In this document: in pieces, positions 1-5,152 of the stretch
Position numbering within the stretch: the first letter of the stretch is position 1
Layout of the letters: each line of letters opens with the position of its first letter
Source of the DNA: Eubacterium sp.
Lineage (GTDB): Bacteria > Bacillota > Clostridia > Lachnospirales > Lachnospiraceae
DNA: 5,152 bases
Direction: 5' to 3'
NCBI GenBank assembly: GCA_020844525.1
Contig: JAJGAH010000211.1
Span: 1 to 5,152, forward strand
Made by a program: the position numbers and the translations under genes
Notes under the pieces: model-generated
What the model was told of the DNA's origin: nothing
The model's database searches: none
The model's input: only the letters and a program-made list of their open reading frames with translations

Positions 1-523
1 TGCCGGCAAGACCTTCCGTGACTGGCCGGAGATGGAGGGCAATGTAATCCCCTTCATCAGCGGCGAGGAGGAGAAGAGCGAGCAGGAGCCGCTCCGGATC
101 TGGGGACACATTGAGAACGGACAGATCGTAAAGGCAAACGGCGTAAGAATCACAAGCCAGTGCCTGCGTGTGCCGGTTCTGAACGGACATACCGCTGCTG
201 TTTTCGTAAACTTCAAGCAGAATCCTTCCAAGGAGGAGCTGATTGAGGCTATGGAGAGCTTCCGCGGATATCCGCAGGAGCACAATCTTCCGAGTGCTCC
301 GAAGCAGTTCATCCGCTATATGACAGAGGATGACCGCCCGCAGGTTCGCCTGGATGTAAACTTCGAGAACGGAATGGGCATCAGCGTCGGCCGTCTCCGC
401 AAGGACAGCATCTTCGACTGGAAGTTTGTCGGCCTGTCCCATAACACCCTCCGCGGTGCAGCCGGCGGCGCAGTTCTCTGCGCAGAGACTCTTGTTGACA
501 AGGGTTACATCACTGCAAAATAA
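1..523 (+). CDS. asd: Aspartate-semialdehyde dehydrogenase, C-terminal half (5' end outside window)
   Basis: The reading frame is open from the first complete codon at position 2, giving 173 visible codons; the family is usually about 350-370 residues, so roughly half is missing, including the catalytic cysteine. Known role: NADPH-dependent cytosolic reduction of L-aspartyl-4-phosphate to aspartate semialdehyde, the branch point to lysine/diaminopimelate, threonine and methionine. Visible family marks are NVIPFISGEEEK (around 41-76), the block RVPVLNGHTAAVFV whose His codon at 188-190 is the likely acid/base residue, and the C-terminal GRLRKDSIFDWKFVGLSHNT followed by RGAAGGAVL. This pattern fits the archaeal/fungal-type subfamily rather than the E. 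coli type. The first in-frame ATG, at 32, is internal: the upstream codons (AGKTFRDWPE) continue the protein without a break. The gene ends at TAA 521-523 and is followed by a long hairpin. Identification is confident; the start cannot be seen. Confidence 0.93.
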   Translation, partial: AGKTFRDWPEMEGNVIPFISGEEEKSEQEPLRIWGHIENGQIVKANGVRITSQCLRVPVLNGHTAAVFVNFKQNPSKEELIEAMESFRGYPQEHNLPSAPKQFIRYMTEDDRPQVRLDVNFENGMGISVGRLRKDSIFDWKFVGLSHNTLRGAAGGAVLCAETLVDKGYITAK

Positions 524-575
524 TTTCGCTCCATGAAAATATAATGGTAGAACCTTCATCTACAAATCACAAATA

Positions 576-648
576 AGCCCACTGCTGACATGGTACGGAT
601 CAGGCAAACGTACTGCATATGCCTGATCCGTACCATGTCAGCCGGGCT
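576..648 (+). terminator. Long perfect-arm hairpin after asd, probable terminator
   Basis: Bases 584-606 are the exact reverse complement of 620-642 (23 bp, no mismatch), with a 13-base loop at 607-619. After a small asymmetric internal loop, the stem continues outward with AGCCC (576-580) pairing GGGCT (644-648). It begins 53 bases after the asd stop codon. On the plus strand it is followed by AAAATCATTCTTTTCTG, a loose U-rich tract, which fits termination of asd transcription although the T-run is not continuous. The arms are much longer than in a typical intrinsic terminator. It could instead be a member of a dispersed palindromic repeat family, which this window alone cannot decide. Confidence 0.6.
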
Positions 649-875
649 AAAATCATTCTTTTCTGATCGTTGAGCATATCTTTTATTGTTTATTATTTTC
701 CTTATCTTCACTCACCCGGATTTGTCATTTCAGATCATATTTCTTCATTTTTATGCTGCTGGCTTGAAAGCTAAGTGTGCAAGACAATTTCATAAACATC
801 AATAATTCCATCTTTTAAAATTTACTATTATTTTCCGTGTCTGAAGACAGACCCCTTTTTATTTTTCCCTGCAAT

Positions 876-904
876 TTGATAATATTCTTCTTGTAAGCTA
901 TAAT
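876..904 (+). promoter_or_regulatory. Sigma-A-type promoter for topB
   Basis: TTGATA at 876-881 (5 of 6 to TTGACA) is separated by exactly 17 bases from a perfect TATAAT at 899-904. An AT-rich region lies upstream. Transcription would start near 911, giving a leader of about 70 bases to the TTG start at 980. Both boxes and the spacing are near ideal and no competing site was found nearby. Confidence 0.8.
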
Positions 905-924
905 GAGCTCTCAGATAAGCCGGA

Positions 925-955
925 CTGCCGTATGTCTTTATACTGCAGCATTTTT
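925..955 (+). promoter_or_regulatory. Terminator-like hairpin in the topB leader (possible attenuator)
   Basis: CTGCCGTAT (925-933) pairs with ATACTGCAG (940-948) as nine base pairs with one C-T mismatch, around a six-base loop GTCTTT. Two bases later comes TTTTT (951-955). Stem plus T-run lies between the predicted transcription start (about 911) and the start codon at 980, so it could end some topB transcripts early. No clear competing antiterminator fold or leader peptide was found. The stem also buries the ATG at 932, which argues against that codon as the start. Confidence 0.4.
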
Positions 956-966
956 ACGCCCGAGAA

Positions 967-974
967 AGAGAGGA
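967..974 (+). promoter_or_regulatory. Ribosome binding site that fixes the topB TTG start
   Basis: AGAGAGGA contains GAGGA (970-974) with a five-base spacer to TTG at 980. The alternative in-frame ATG at 932 has no purine-rich site in front of it, only CCGGACTGCCGT. Confidence 0.65.
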
Positions 975-979
975 CGCCC

Positions 980-3145
980 TTGCCCAAATCACTTTATATT
1001 GCCGAAAAACCAAGTGTGGCGCAGGAATTCGCCAAGGCTCTTCACGAGAATCTTGCCCGCCATGACGGATATCTGGAATCGGAGAACAGCGTCGTTACCT
1101 GGTGCGTCGGACACCTGGTAACCATGAGCTACCCGGAAAAATATGATGAGAAATATAAAAAATGGTCCTTTGATACGCTTCCGTTTCTGCCAAAGACATT
1201 TAAATATGAGGTGATCGGTTCTGTCAGCAAGCAGTTCCGGATCGTCAGCACACTTCTGAACCGGGAAGATGTGGAAACCATTTATGTATGCACCGACTCC
1301 GGGCGGGAAGGAGAGTACATCTACCGTCTGGTGGCCATGATGGCAAAGGTCCCTGCATCGAAGGACCAGCGAAGGGTATGGATCGATTCCCAGACAGAGG
1401 AGGAGATTCAAAGGGGCATCCGGGAGGCAAAGAATATTTCTGCATATGATAATCTGTCGGCAGCTGCCTTTCTGCGCGCCAAGGAAGACTATCTGATGGG
1501 AATCAACTTCTCGAGGGCCCTGTCCCTGCGCTACGCCTACGATCTGTCCTCCTATCTGGGAGAGGGCTATCATGCCATCGCGGTGGGCAGAGTCATGACC
1601 TGCGTGCTTGGTATGGTGGTCCGCAGGGAGCGGGAGATCCGCGATTTCAAAAAGACGCCTTTTTTCCGGGTCCTTGCAGATATGAGCTGGCTGGACCATT
1701 CCTTTGAGGGCGAATGGAGAAGTGTCGAGGGCAGCCGCTGCTACCAGTCCCCGAAGCTCTACAAGGAAAACGGCTTCAAGGAGAAAAAGGACGCAGAAGA
1801 GCTGATCCGTTATCTGAAAGGAATCGAACTGCAGGAAATGAAGGTGGTGCGGACAGAGCGGAAGACCACGAAGAAGAACCCGCCGCTGCTGTACAACCTC
1901 GCGGAAATTCAGAATGACTGCTCCAGATTTTTCAAAATCAGTCCTGACAATACGCTGAATATCATACAGGAGCTGTACGAGAAAAAGCTTGTTACCTATC
2001 CGAGAACAGATGCCAGAGTGCTTTCCAGCGCAATCGCGAAGGAGATCAGCCGGAACATCGGCGGATTGCGCAATTACGCTCCTGCCCGGGATTATGCGTC
2101 CGAGGTTCTGGAGAAGGGTACCTGGAAAAATATCGCCAAAACCAGATACACCAATGACAGCCAGATCACGGACCACTATGCCATCATTCCTACCGGACAG
2201 GGTATGCAGAATCTGAAGAACCTGCAGCCGCTCTCCGCAAAGGTTTATGATCTTATTGTGCGACGTTTTCTTGGCATTTTTTATCCTCCGGCTGTATATC
2301 AGAAGGTGAGTCTGGAGGCAGTCATCGGGACGGAGCATTTCTTTTCCAATTTCAGTGTTCTGACCGATGAGGGATATCTGAAGCTTTCCTACAGAGGCAG
2401 AGGACGGAGTGCATCATCTGCGGAAGGCTCCGCATCCACAGGGAATGCTGACAGCACCTCCTCCGACCAGAATGGAACCGGAGAGAGTGGCACAGAAGGA
2501 AATGGCGAGGAGGAGGTTGACGCAGACTTCCTTGCAGCACTAAAACAGCTCCGGAAGGGAAGCACCATTCCGGTCGGCGCCTATAAGATTAAGGAAGGAG
2601 AGACATCTCCGCCAAAGCGCTATACATCGGGGTCCATGATCCTTGCGATGGAAAATGCGGGCCAGCTGATCGAGGATGAGGAACTGCGGGAGCAGATCAA
2701 GGGAAGCGGCATCGGTACATCCGCAACCCGCGCGGAAATCCTGAAAAAGCTCTTCCACAATAAATATCTGGCCCTGAACAAGAAGACACAGGTGATCACC
2801 CCGACGCAGATCGGGGAAATGATCCATGATGTAGTCTACTGTTCCATCCGCCAGCTGCTGAACCCGGAGCTTACGGCATCCTGGGAGAAGGGCCTGACCT
2901 GGGTGGCAGAGGGGACCATTCAGCCATCTGAATATCTGGAAAAGCTTGAAAACTTTGTAGCTGTCCGGACAAATACTGTCAAGCAGACAGATAATCGGGC
3001 CGTCCTGCAGAAACGATATGATTACATCGCCCACTTTTACACCCAAAGAAACCGGGCTGGTGCAGGAAGGAGATCCGGCACCAAAAGGAAGGCCTCTCCA
3101 AACAATAATGGAAAGGAAAGCAGGCGCACAAAATCTGAGACCTGA
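980..3145 (+). CDS. topB: DNA topoisomerase III (type IA)
   Basis: Type IA topoisomerase, about 721 residues, that cuts one DNA strand through a 5'-phosphotyrosine link; the TopB class is known for decatenation. Numbered from TTG 980: the TOPRIM domain opens with MPKSLYIAEKPSVA (Glu9) and has CTDSGREGE with Asp106 and Glu110, but Gly108 where the usual second Asp would be. GINFSR (174-179) and VGRVMT (202-207) are family blocks. TYPRTD carries the catalytic Tyr340, DHYAIIPT starts at 398, and GIGTSATR is at 577-584. A Ser/Gly/Glu-rich linker (about 472-514) interrupts the body, and the last 32 residues form a basic tail with no zinc-finger cysteines. TTG is preferred over ATG 932 because family proteins begin with this KSL-IAEKPS segment, a GAGGA site precedes it, and ATG 932 would add 16 unlike residues. 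It has its own promoter and is probably monocistronic. The product is clear; the start is likely rather than certain. Confidence 0.93.
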   Translation: MPKSLYIAEKPSVAQEFAKALHENLARHDGYLESENSVVTWCVGHLVTMSYPEKYDEKYKKWSFDTLPFLPKTFKYEVIGSVSKQFRIVSTLLNREDVETIYVCTDSGREGEYIYRLVAMMAKVPASKDQRRVWIDSQTEEEIQRGIREAKNISAYDNLSAAAFLRAKEDYLMGINFSRALSLRYAYDLSSYLGEGYHAIAVGRVMTCVLGMVVRREREIRDFKKTPFFRVLADMSWLDHSFEGEWRSVEGSRCYQSPKLYKENGFKEKKDAEELIRYLKGIELQEMKVVRTERKTTKKNPPLLYNLAEIQNDCSRFFKISPDNTLNIIQELYEKKLVTYPRTDARVLSSAIAKEISRNIGGLRNYAPARDYASEVLEKGTWKNIAKTRYTNDSQITDHYAIIPTGQGMQNLKNLQPLSAKVYDLIVRRFLGIFYPPAVYQKVSLEAVIGTEHFFSNFSVLTDEGYLKLSYRGRGRSASSAEGSASTGNADSTSSDQNGTGESGTEGNGEEEVDADFLAALKQLRKGSTIPVGAYKIKEGETSPPKRYTSGSMILAMENAGQLIEDEELREQIKGSGIGTSATRAEILKKLFHNKYLALNKKTQVITPTQIGEMIHDVVYCSIRQLLNPELTASWEKGLTWVAEGTIQPSEYLEKLENFVAVRTNTVKQTDNRAVLQKRYDYIAHFYTQRNRAGAGRRSGTKRKASPNNNGKESRRTKSET

Positions 3146-3310
3146 CCCATATCCGTACCCATGTTCTCCGCTGGAAAGGCTCTGGAAGTGCCGGATGCGG
3201 AGGCCTCTGTGGAATCGTTCTTTTTTTAACAAAATATCTTTACGAAAAGGTTGTTTTATGCGAAAATGAACCTGGCTATGTGAAAAACTTTTTTTGAAAG
3301 GAGTTTTACA
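3146..3310. other. Gap between topB and the scaffold/GGGtGRT operon
   Basis: A run of seven T (3221-3227) follows a GC-rich stretch (3171-3217), where a topB terminator would be expected, but no stem better than about five pairs (AGGCT 3177-3181 with GGCCT 3202-3206, including a G-T pair) could be drawn. An AGGTT (3248-3252) / AACCT (3269-3273) stem with inner TTTT/AAAA pairs (3254-3257, 3263-3266) forms a leader hairpin. A weak promoter guess is TTTACG (3239-3244), 17 bases, GAAAAT (3262-3267), each matching four of six consensus bases. Seven T (3289-3295) lie just before the ribosome binding site. Confidence 0.4.
3297..3303 (+). promoter_or_regulatory. Strong ribosome binding site for the scaffold gene
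   Basis: AAAGGAG with a seven-base spacer to ATG 3311. The site supports this start, as does the IscU-like N-terminus (MIYSQEV, compare MAYSEKV in E. coli IscU). Confidence 0.85.
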
Positions 3311-4003
3311 ATGATTTATTCACAAGAAGTAGAAGATATGTGCGTTGTACATCAGGGCGTACATCATGGCGCTGCTCCTATTCCTGAAGAAGCTAAGTGG
3401 GTTCAGGCTAAGGAGGTCAAGGACATTTCGGGATTCACACATGGTGTTGGCTGGTGCGCACCGCAGCAGGGCGCATGTAAGCTGTCCCTGAATGTCAAGG
3501 AAGGAATCATTCAGGAAGCTCTGATCGAGACGATCGGATGTTCCGGCATGACACACTCCGCAGCTATGGCAGCAGAGGTTCTTCCGGGACTTACCGTTCT
3601 GGAGGCGCTCAATACAGACCTTGTCTGTGACGCCATCAATACCGCTATGCGTGAGCTCTTCCTGCAGATCGCCTATGGCCGTTCCCAGAGTGCCTTCTCC
3701 GAGGATGGGCTTCAGATCGGCGCAGGACTTGAGGACCTTGGAAAGGGTCATCGCTCTCAGGTTGGTACCATGTACAGCACACTTGCAAAGGGCCCCCGTT
3801 ATCTTGAGATGACAGACGGCTATGTAAGAGAGCTCGCACTTGATGAGAATGATGAGATTATCGGATATAAGTTCGTAAACTTCGGAAAGATGATGGACTT
3901 CATCAAGGCCGGTGATGACGCGAATACCGCGTTTGAGAAGGCCTGCGGCCAGTATGGACGTGTTGCTGATGCTGTTAAGTTCATTGACCCGAGAAAAGAT
4001 TGA
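3311..4003 (+). CDS. IscU/NifU-like Fe-S cluster scaffold protein with extra C-terminal domain
   Basis: A 230-residue soluble protein with no signal peptide or membrane segment. Residues 1-135 resemble the IscU/NifU N-terminal scaffold fold: MIYSQEVEDM parallels the IscU start, KLSLNVKEGIIQEA parallels KLQIKV..GIIEDA, and ETIGCSGMTHSAA parallels KTYGCGSAIASSS, followed by a helix and LEALNTDLV (compare the IscU KNTDIAEEL segment). Candidate ligands are Cys49 and Cys56 (C-x6-C) and Cys77. The third IscU cysteine (in IHCS) has no clear counterpart; the matching area reads YGRSQSAF, while Cys106 is nearby. Residues about 145-230 (GKGHRSQVGTMYS onward, with GYKFVNFGKMMDF) form a domain absent from IscU. 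The known scaffold role is to assemble Fe-S clusters on cysteines for transfer to apoproteins; whether this variant does so is inferred. It is the first gene of an operon with the GGGtGRT gene 18 bases downstream. Scaffold resemblance is likely; exact function is uncertain. Confidence 0.8.
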   Translation: MIYSQEVEDMCVVHQGVHHGAAPIPEEAKWVQAKEVKDISGFTHGVGWCAPQQGACKLSLNVKEGIIQEALIETIGCSGMTHSAAMAAEVLPGLTVLEALNTDLVCDAINTAMRELFLQIAYGRSQSAFSEDGLQIGAGLEDLGKGHRSQVGTMYSTLAKGPRYLEMTDGYVRELALDENDEIIGYKFVNFGKMMDFIKAGDDANTAFEKACGQYGRVADAVKFIDPRKD

Positions 4004-4006
4004 TAG

Positions 4007-4012
4007 AGGAGG
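4007..4012 (+). promoter_or_regulatory. Ribosome binding site for the GGGtGRT gene
   Basis: AGGAGG lies four bases after the upstream stop codon (TGA 4001-4003) with a nine-base spacer to ATG 4022. The tight spacing indicates co-transcription with the scaffold gene. Confidence 0.85.
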
Positions 4013-4021
4013 ACGACAAAG

Positions 4022-5041
4022 ATGGCTTTATTTGAATCATATGAAAGAAGAGAAAAACAGATTCTCGCAAAGCTTGCTGAGTACGGGATCAACTCTATTG
4101 AAGAAGCTGCAGAGGTTACAAAGGCTGCCGGCCTTGATGTATATCATATGGTAGAGAGCATTCAGCCGATCTGCTTCGAGAATGCAAAATGGGCATACAC
4201 CGTTGGCGCTGCCATCGCAATCAAGAAGAACTGCCGTACAGCAGCAGACGCTGCCGCTGCCATTGGTGAGGGACTTCAGTCCTTCTGCATCCCCGGTTCC
4301 GTAGCTGACCGCCGTAAGGTAGGCCTTGGCCATGGAAACCTTGGCAAGATGCTTTTGGAGGAGGATACCGAATGTTTCGCATTCCTTGCCGGTCACGAGT
4401 CCTTCGCAGCCGCTGAGGGTGCCATCGGTATCGCCGAGAAGGCAAACAAGGTTCGTAAAAAACCGCTTCGTGTCATCCTGAACGGTCTTGGCAAGGATGC
4501 CGCACAGATCATCTCCCGTGTAAACGGCTTCACCTTCGTTGAGACCTCCTATAATTACAAGACAGGTGAGCTCACAGAGGTTAGCCGTACCTGCTATTCC
4601 AAGGATCCGAACGGTGCCCGCGCAAAGGTAAACTGCTACGGCGCAAACGATGTACAGGAAGGTGTTGCCATCATGTGGCATGAAAATGTAGACGTTTCCA
4701 TCACTGGAAACTCCACAAACCCGACACGTTTCCAGCATCCGGTAGCAGGCACCTACAAGAAAGAGCGTCTGGAAGCCGGCAAGAAGTACTTCTCCGTTGC
4801 ATCCGGCGGCGGCACAGGACGTACCCTGCATCCGGACAACATGGCAGCAGGTCCTGCTTCCTATGGTATGACCGATACAATGGGCCGTATGCACAGTGAT
4901 GCGCAGTTCGCAGGATCCTCCTCCGTACCGGCTCATGTAGAGATGATGGGTCTGATCGGCGCAGGAAACAACCCGATGGTTGGCATGACCGTCGCTGTTG
5001 CTGTTTCTGTAGAGGAAGCAGCCAAGGCAGGCAGATTCTGA
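4022..5041 (+). CDS. GGGtGRT family protein, function unknown
   Basis: A 339-residue soluble protein recognised by the signature GGGTGRT at residues 262-268 (4805-4825), inside SVASGGGTGRTLHPDNMA, followed by the Met/Gly-rich SYGMTDTMGRMHSDAQF. This matches the family named after that motif, which I recall as having no assigned activity. The N-terminal 50 residues look helical and charged. GLGHGNLGKML (101-111) and RVILNGLGKDAAQI (150-163) are glycine-rich and could bind a nucleotide or phosphate, but no standard Walker or Rossmann motif is clear. Six cysteines (51, 71, 89, 118, 191, 205) are spread through the first two thirds, so metal or Fe-S binding is possible. Neither a secretion signal nor a membrane segment is seen. 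Arginine codons are mostly CGT, and TTA, CTA and TCA are absent after codon 6, consistent with good expression. It is second in an operon with the NifU-like scaffold, which hints at an Fe-S or cofactor role, and a terminator follows. Confidence 0.85.
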   Translation: MALFESYERREKQILAKLAEYGINSIEEAAEVTKAAGLDVYHMVESIQPICFENAKWAYTVGAAIAIKKNCRTAADAAAAIGEGLQSFCIPGSVADRRKVGLGHGNLGKMLLEEDTECFAFLAGHESFAAAEGAIGIAEKANKVRKKPLRVILNGLGKDAAQIISRVNGFTFVETSYNYKTGELTEVSRTCYSKDPNGARAKVNCYGANDVQEGVAIMWHENVDVSITGNSTNPTRFQHPVAGTYKKERLEAGKKYFSVASGGGTGRTLHPDNMAAGPASYGMTDTMGRMHSDAQFAGSSSVPAHVEMMGLIGAGNNPMVGMTVAVAVSVEEAAKAGRF

Positions 5042-5051
5042 TCTGACCATA

Positions 5052-5090
5052 CAGGAACATTCCCTTTCCGGGAGGTTCCTGCCTGTTTTT
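5052..5090 (+). terminator. Intrinsic terminator of the scaffold/GGGtGRT operon
   Basis: CAGGAAC (5052-5058) pairs with GTTCCTG (5075-5081). After a bulged A (5059) the stem continues TTCCC (5060-5064) with GGGAG (5070-5074), including one T-G pair, around the loop TTTCC. It is followed by CCTGTTTTT (5082-5090). It starts 11 bases after the stop codon. The T-run favours plus-strand termination; no equivalent tract lies on the other side for the opposite strand. Confidence 0.82.
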
Positions 5091-5152
5091 ACAGTTTTTC
5101 CGTTTTCCAGAACGTCAGACTGTACTTGATATTTTGCCCCGGAACGATCCTC
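5089..5152 (-). CDS. Possible C-terminal end of a convergent gene (partial)
   Basis: On the minus strand, one frame from 5151 reads RIVPGQNIKYSLTFWKTEKL and stops at TAA (complement of 5089-5091). A convergent gene ending just after the operon terminator is plausible. The PGQ...YSLTFW texture recalls C-terminal beta-strands of sugar-epimerase-like proteins, but 20 residues cannot identify a family. Another minus frame is also open here, so coding is uncertain. Confidence 0.3.
   Translation of the reverse strand, partial: RIVPGQNIKYSLTFWKTEKL

Larger units (their letters stand above)
524..979. other. Intergenic region between asd and topB
   Basis: No convincing gene is seen on either strand. 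The region holds the long asd hairpin (576-648), then an AT-rich, pyrimidine-rich stretch (about 649-870), then the topB promoter (876-904) and leader (about 911-979). A small 5-bp hairpin, GTCTG-AAGA-CAGAC (839-852), precedes CCC and two T-runs (856-860, 862-866). It could be a weak extra terminator shielding the promoter, but the stem is short and three C residues separate it from the T-run. Short open frames on the minus strand here, for example a 7-codon frame near 724-747, have no supporting features. Confidence 0.7.

Noticed and set aside
540..545. TATAAT just after asd as a promoter
   Set aside because: The nearest good -35-like box (TTGACA, 495-500) is 39 bases away, and the long hairpin lies directly downstream.
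839..866. Second terminator upstream of the topB promoter
   Set aside because: The stem is only five pairs and separated from the T-runs by three C residues; kept only as a remark in the intergenic entry.
903..1121. 72-codon plus-strand frame starting inside the promoter -10 box
   Set aside because: Its ATG overlaps TATAAT and would precede the predicted transcript start; the rest is out-of-frame topB.
989..2338. 449-codon open frame on the minus strand inside topB
   Set aside because: Same antisense effect of codon choice; the sense strand shows every expected type IA topoisomerase motif.
3177..3227. topB intrinsic terminator before the seven-T run
   Set aside because: The best stem found is about five pairs including a G-T, with a long loop, so no terminator is called.
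2540..3232. 230-codon open frame on the minus strand over the 3' part of topB
   Set aside because: Overlaps conserved sense motifs such as GIGTSATR, has no recognisable protein features and no supporting start signals.
3018..3269. 83-codon plus-strand frame crossing the topB stop
   Set aside because: Mostly out-of-frame topB sequence with Pro/Arg-rich composition and no ribosome binding site.
4037..5050. 337-codon open frame on the minus strand covering the whole GGGtGRT gene
   Set aside because: It is codon-aligned with the sense gene and stays open only because sense codons TTA, CTA and TCA are not used there. It is cysteine-rich, resembles no family I know, and the sense frame has a ribosome binding site and a recognised signature.

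Overview
The window reads as ordinary chromosome of a low-to-middle GC Gram-positive anaerobe of the Clostridia, most likely a Lachnospiraceae-like gut bacterium. The inference rests on the archaeal/fungal-type Asd tail, a topoisomerase III with the DSGREGE form of the TOPRIM loop, a NifU-like plus GGGtGRT gene pair, strong AGGAGG-type ribosome binding sites and sigma-A-like promoter boxes. No database search was possible, so the taxon is a judgement from protein flavour. No mobile element, CRISPR array, tRNA or rRNA was seen.

Layout. Positions 1-523 hold the C-terminal half of aspartate-semialdehyde dehydrogenase (asd), whose start lies outside the window. A gap of about 450 bases follows. 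It carries a long hairpin with 23-bp perfect arms (probable asd terminator), an AT-rich non-coding stretch, and a near-consensus promoter (TTGATA, 17 bp, TATAAT). The leader after that promoter contains a second, terminator-like hairpin. A topoisomerase III gene (topB) follows, best started at a TTG codon at 980 and ending at 3145.

After a 165-base gap comes a tight two-gene operon. The first gene (3311-4003) is an IscU/NifU-like scaffold protein with an extra C-terminal domain. The second (4022-5041) belongs to the GGGtGRT family, whose function is unknown as far as I know. An 18-base spacer with an AGGAGG site separates them, and an intrinsic terminator follows at 5052-5090. The last 64 bases may encode the tail of a convergent gene.

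How the genes relate: asd (lysine/threonine/methionine and cell-wall precursor supply) and topB (DNA decatenation) look like independent housekeeping units. The scaffold/GGGtGRT pair is the least understood part of the window. A divergent Fe-S scaffold lacking the usual third cysteine is co-transcribed with a cysteine-containing partner, and both use codons typical of well-expressed genes. It is the best candidate here for an under-described system, plausibly in Fe-S or metal cofactor handling, but the sequence does not prove this.
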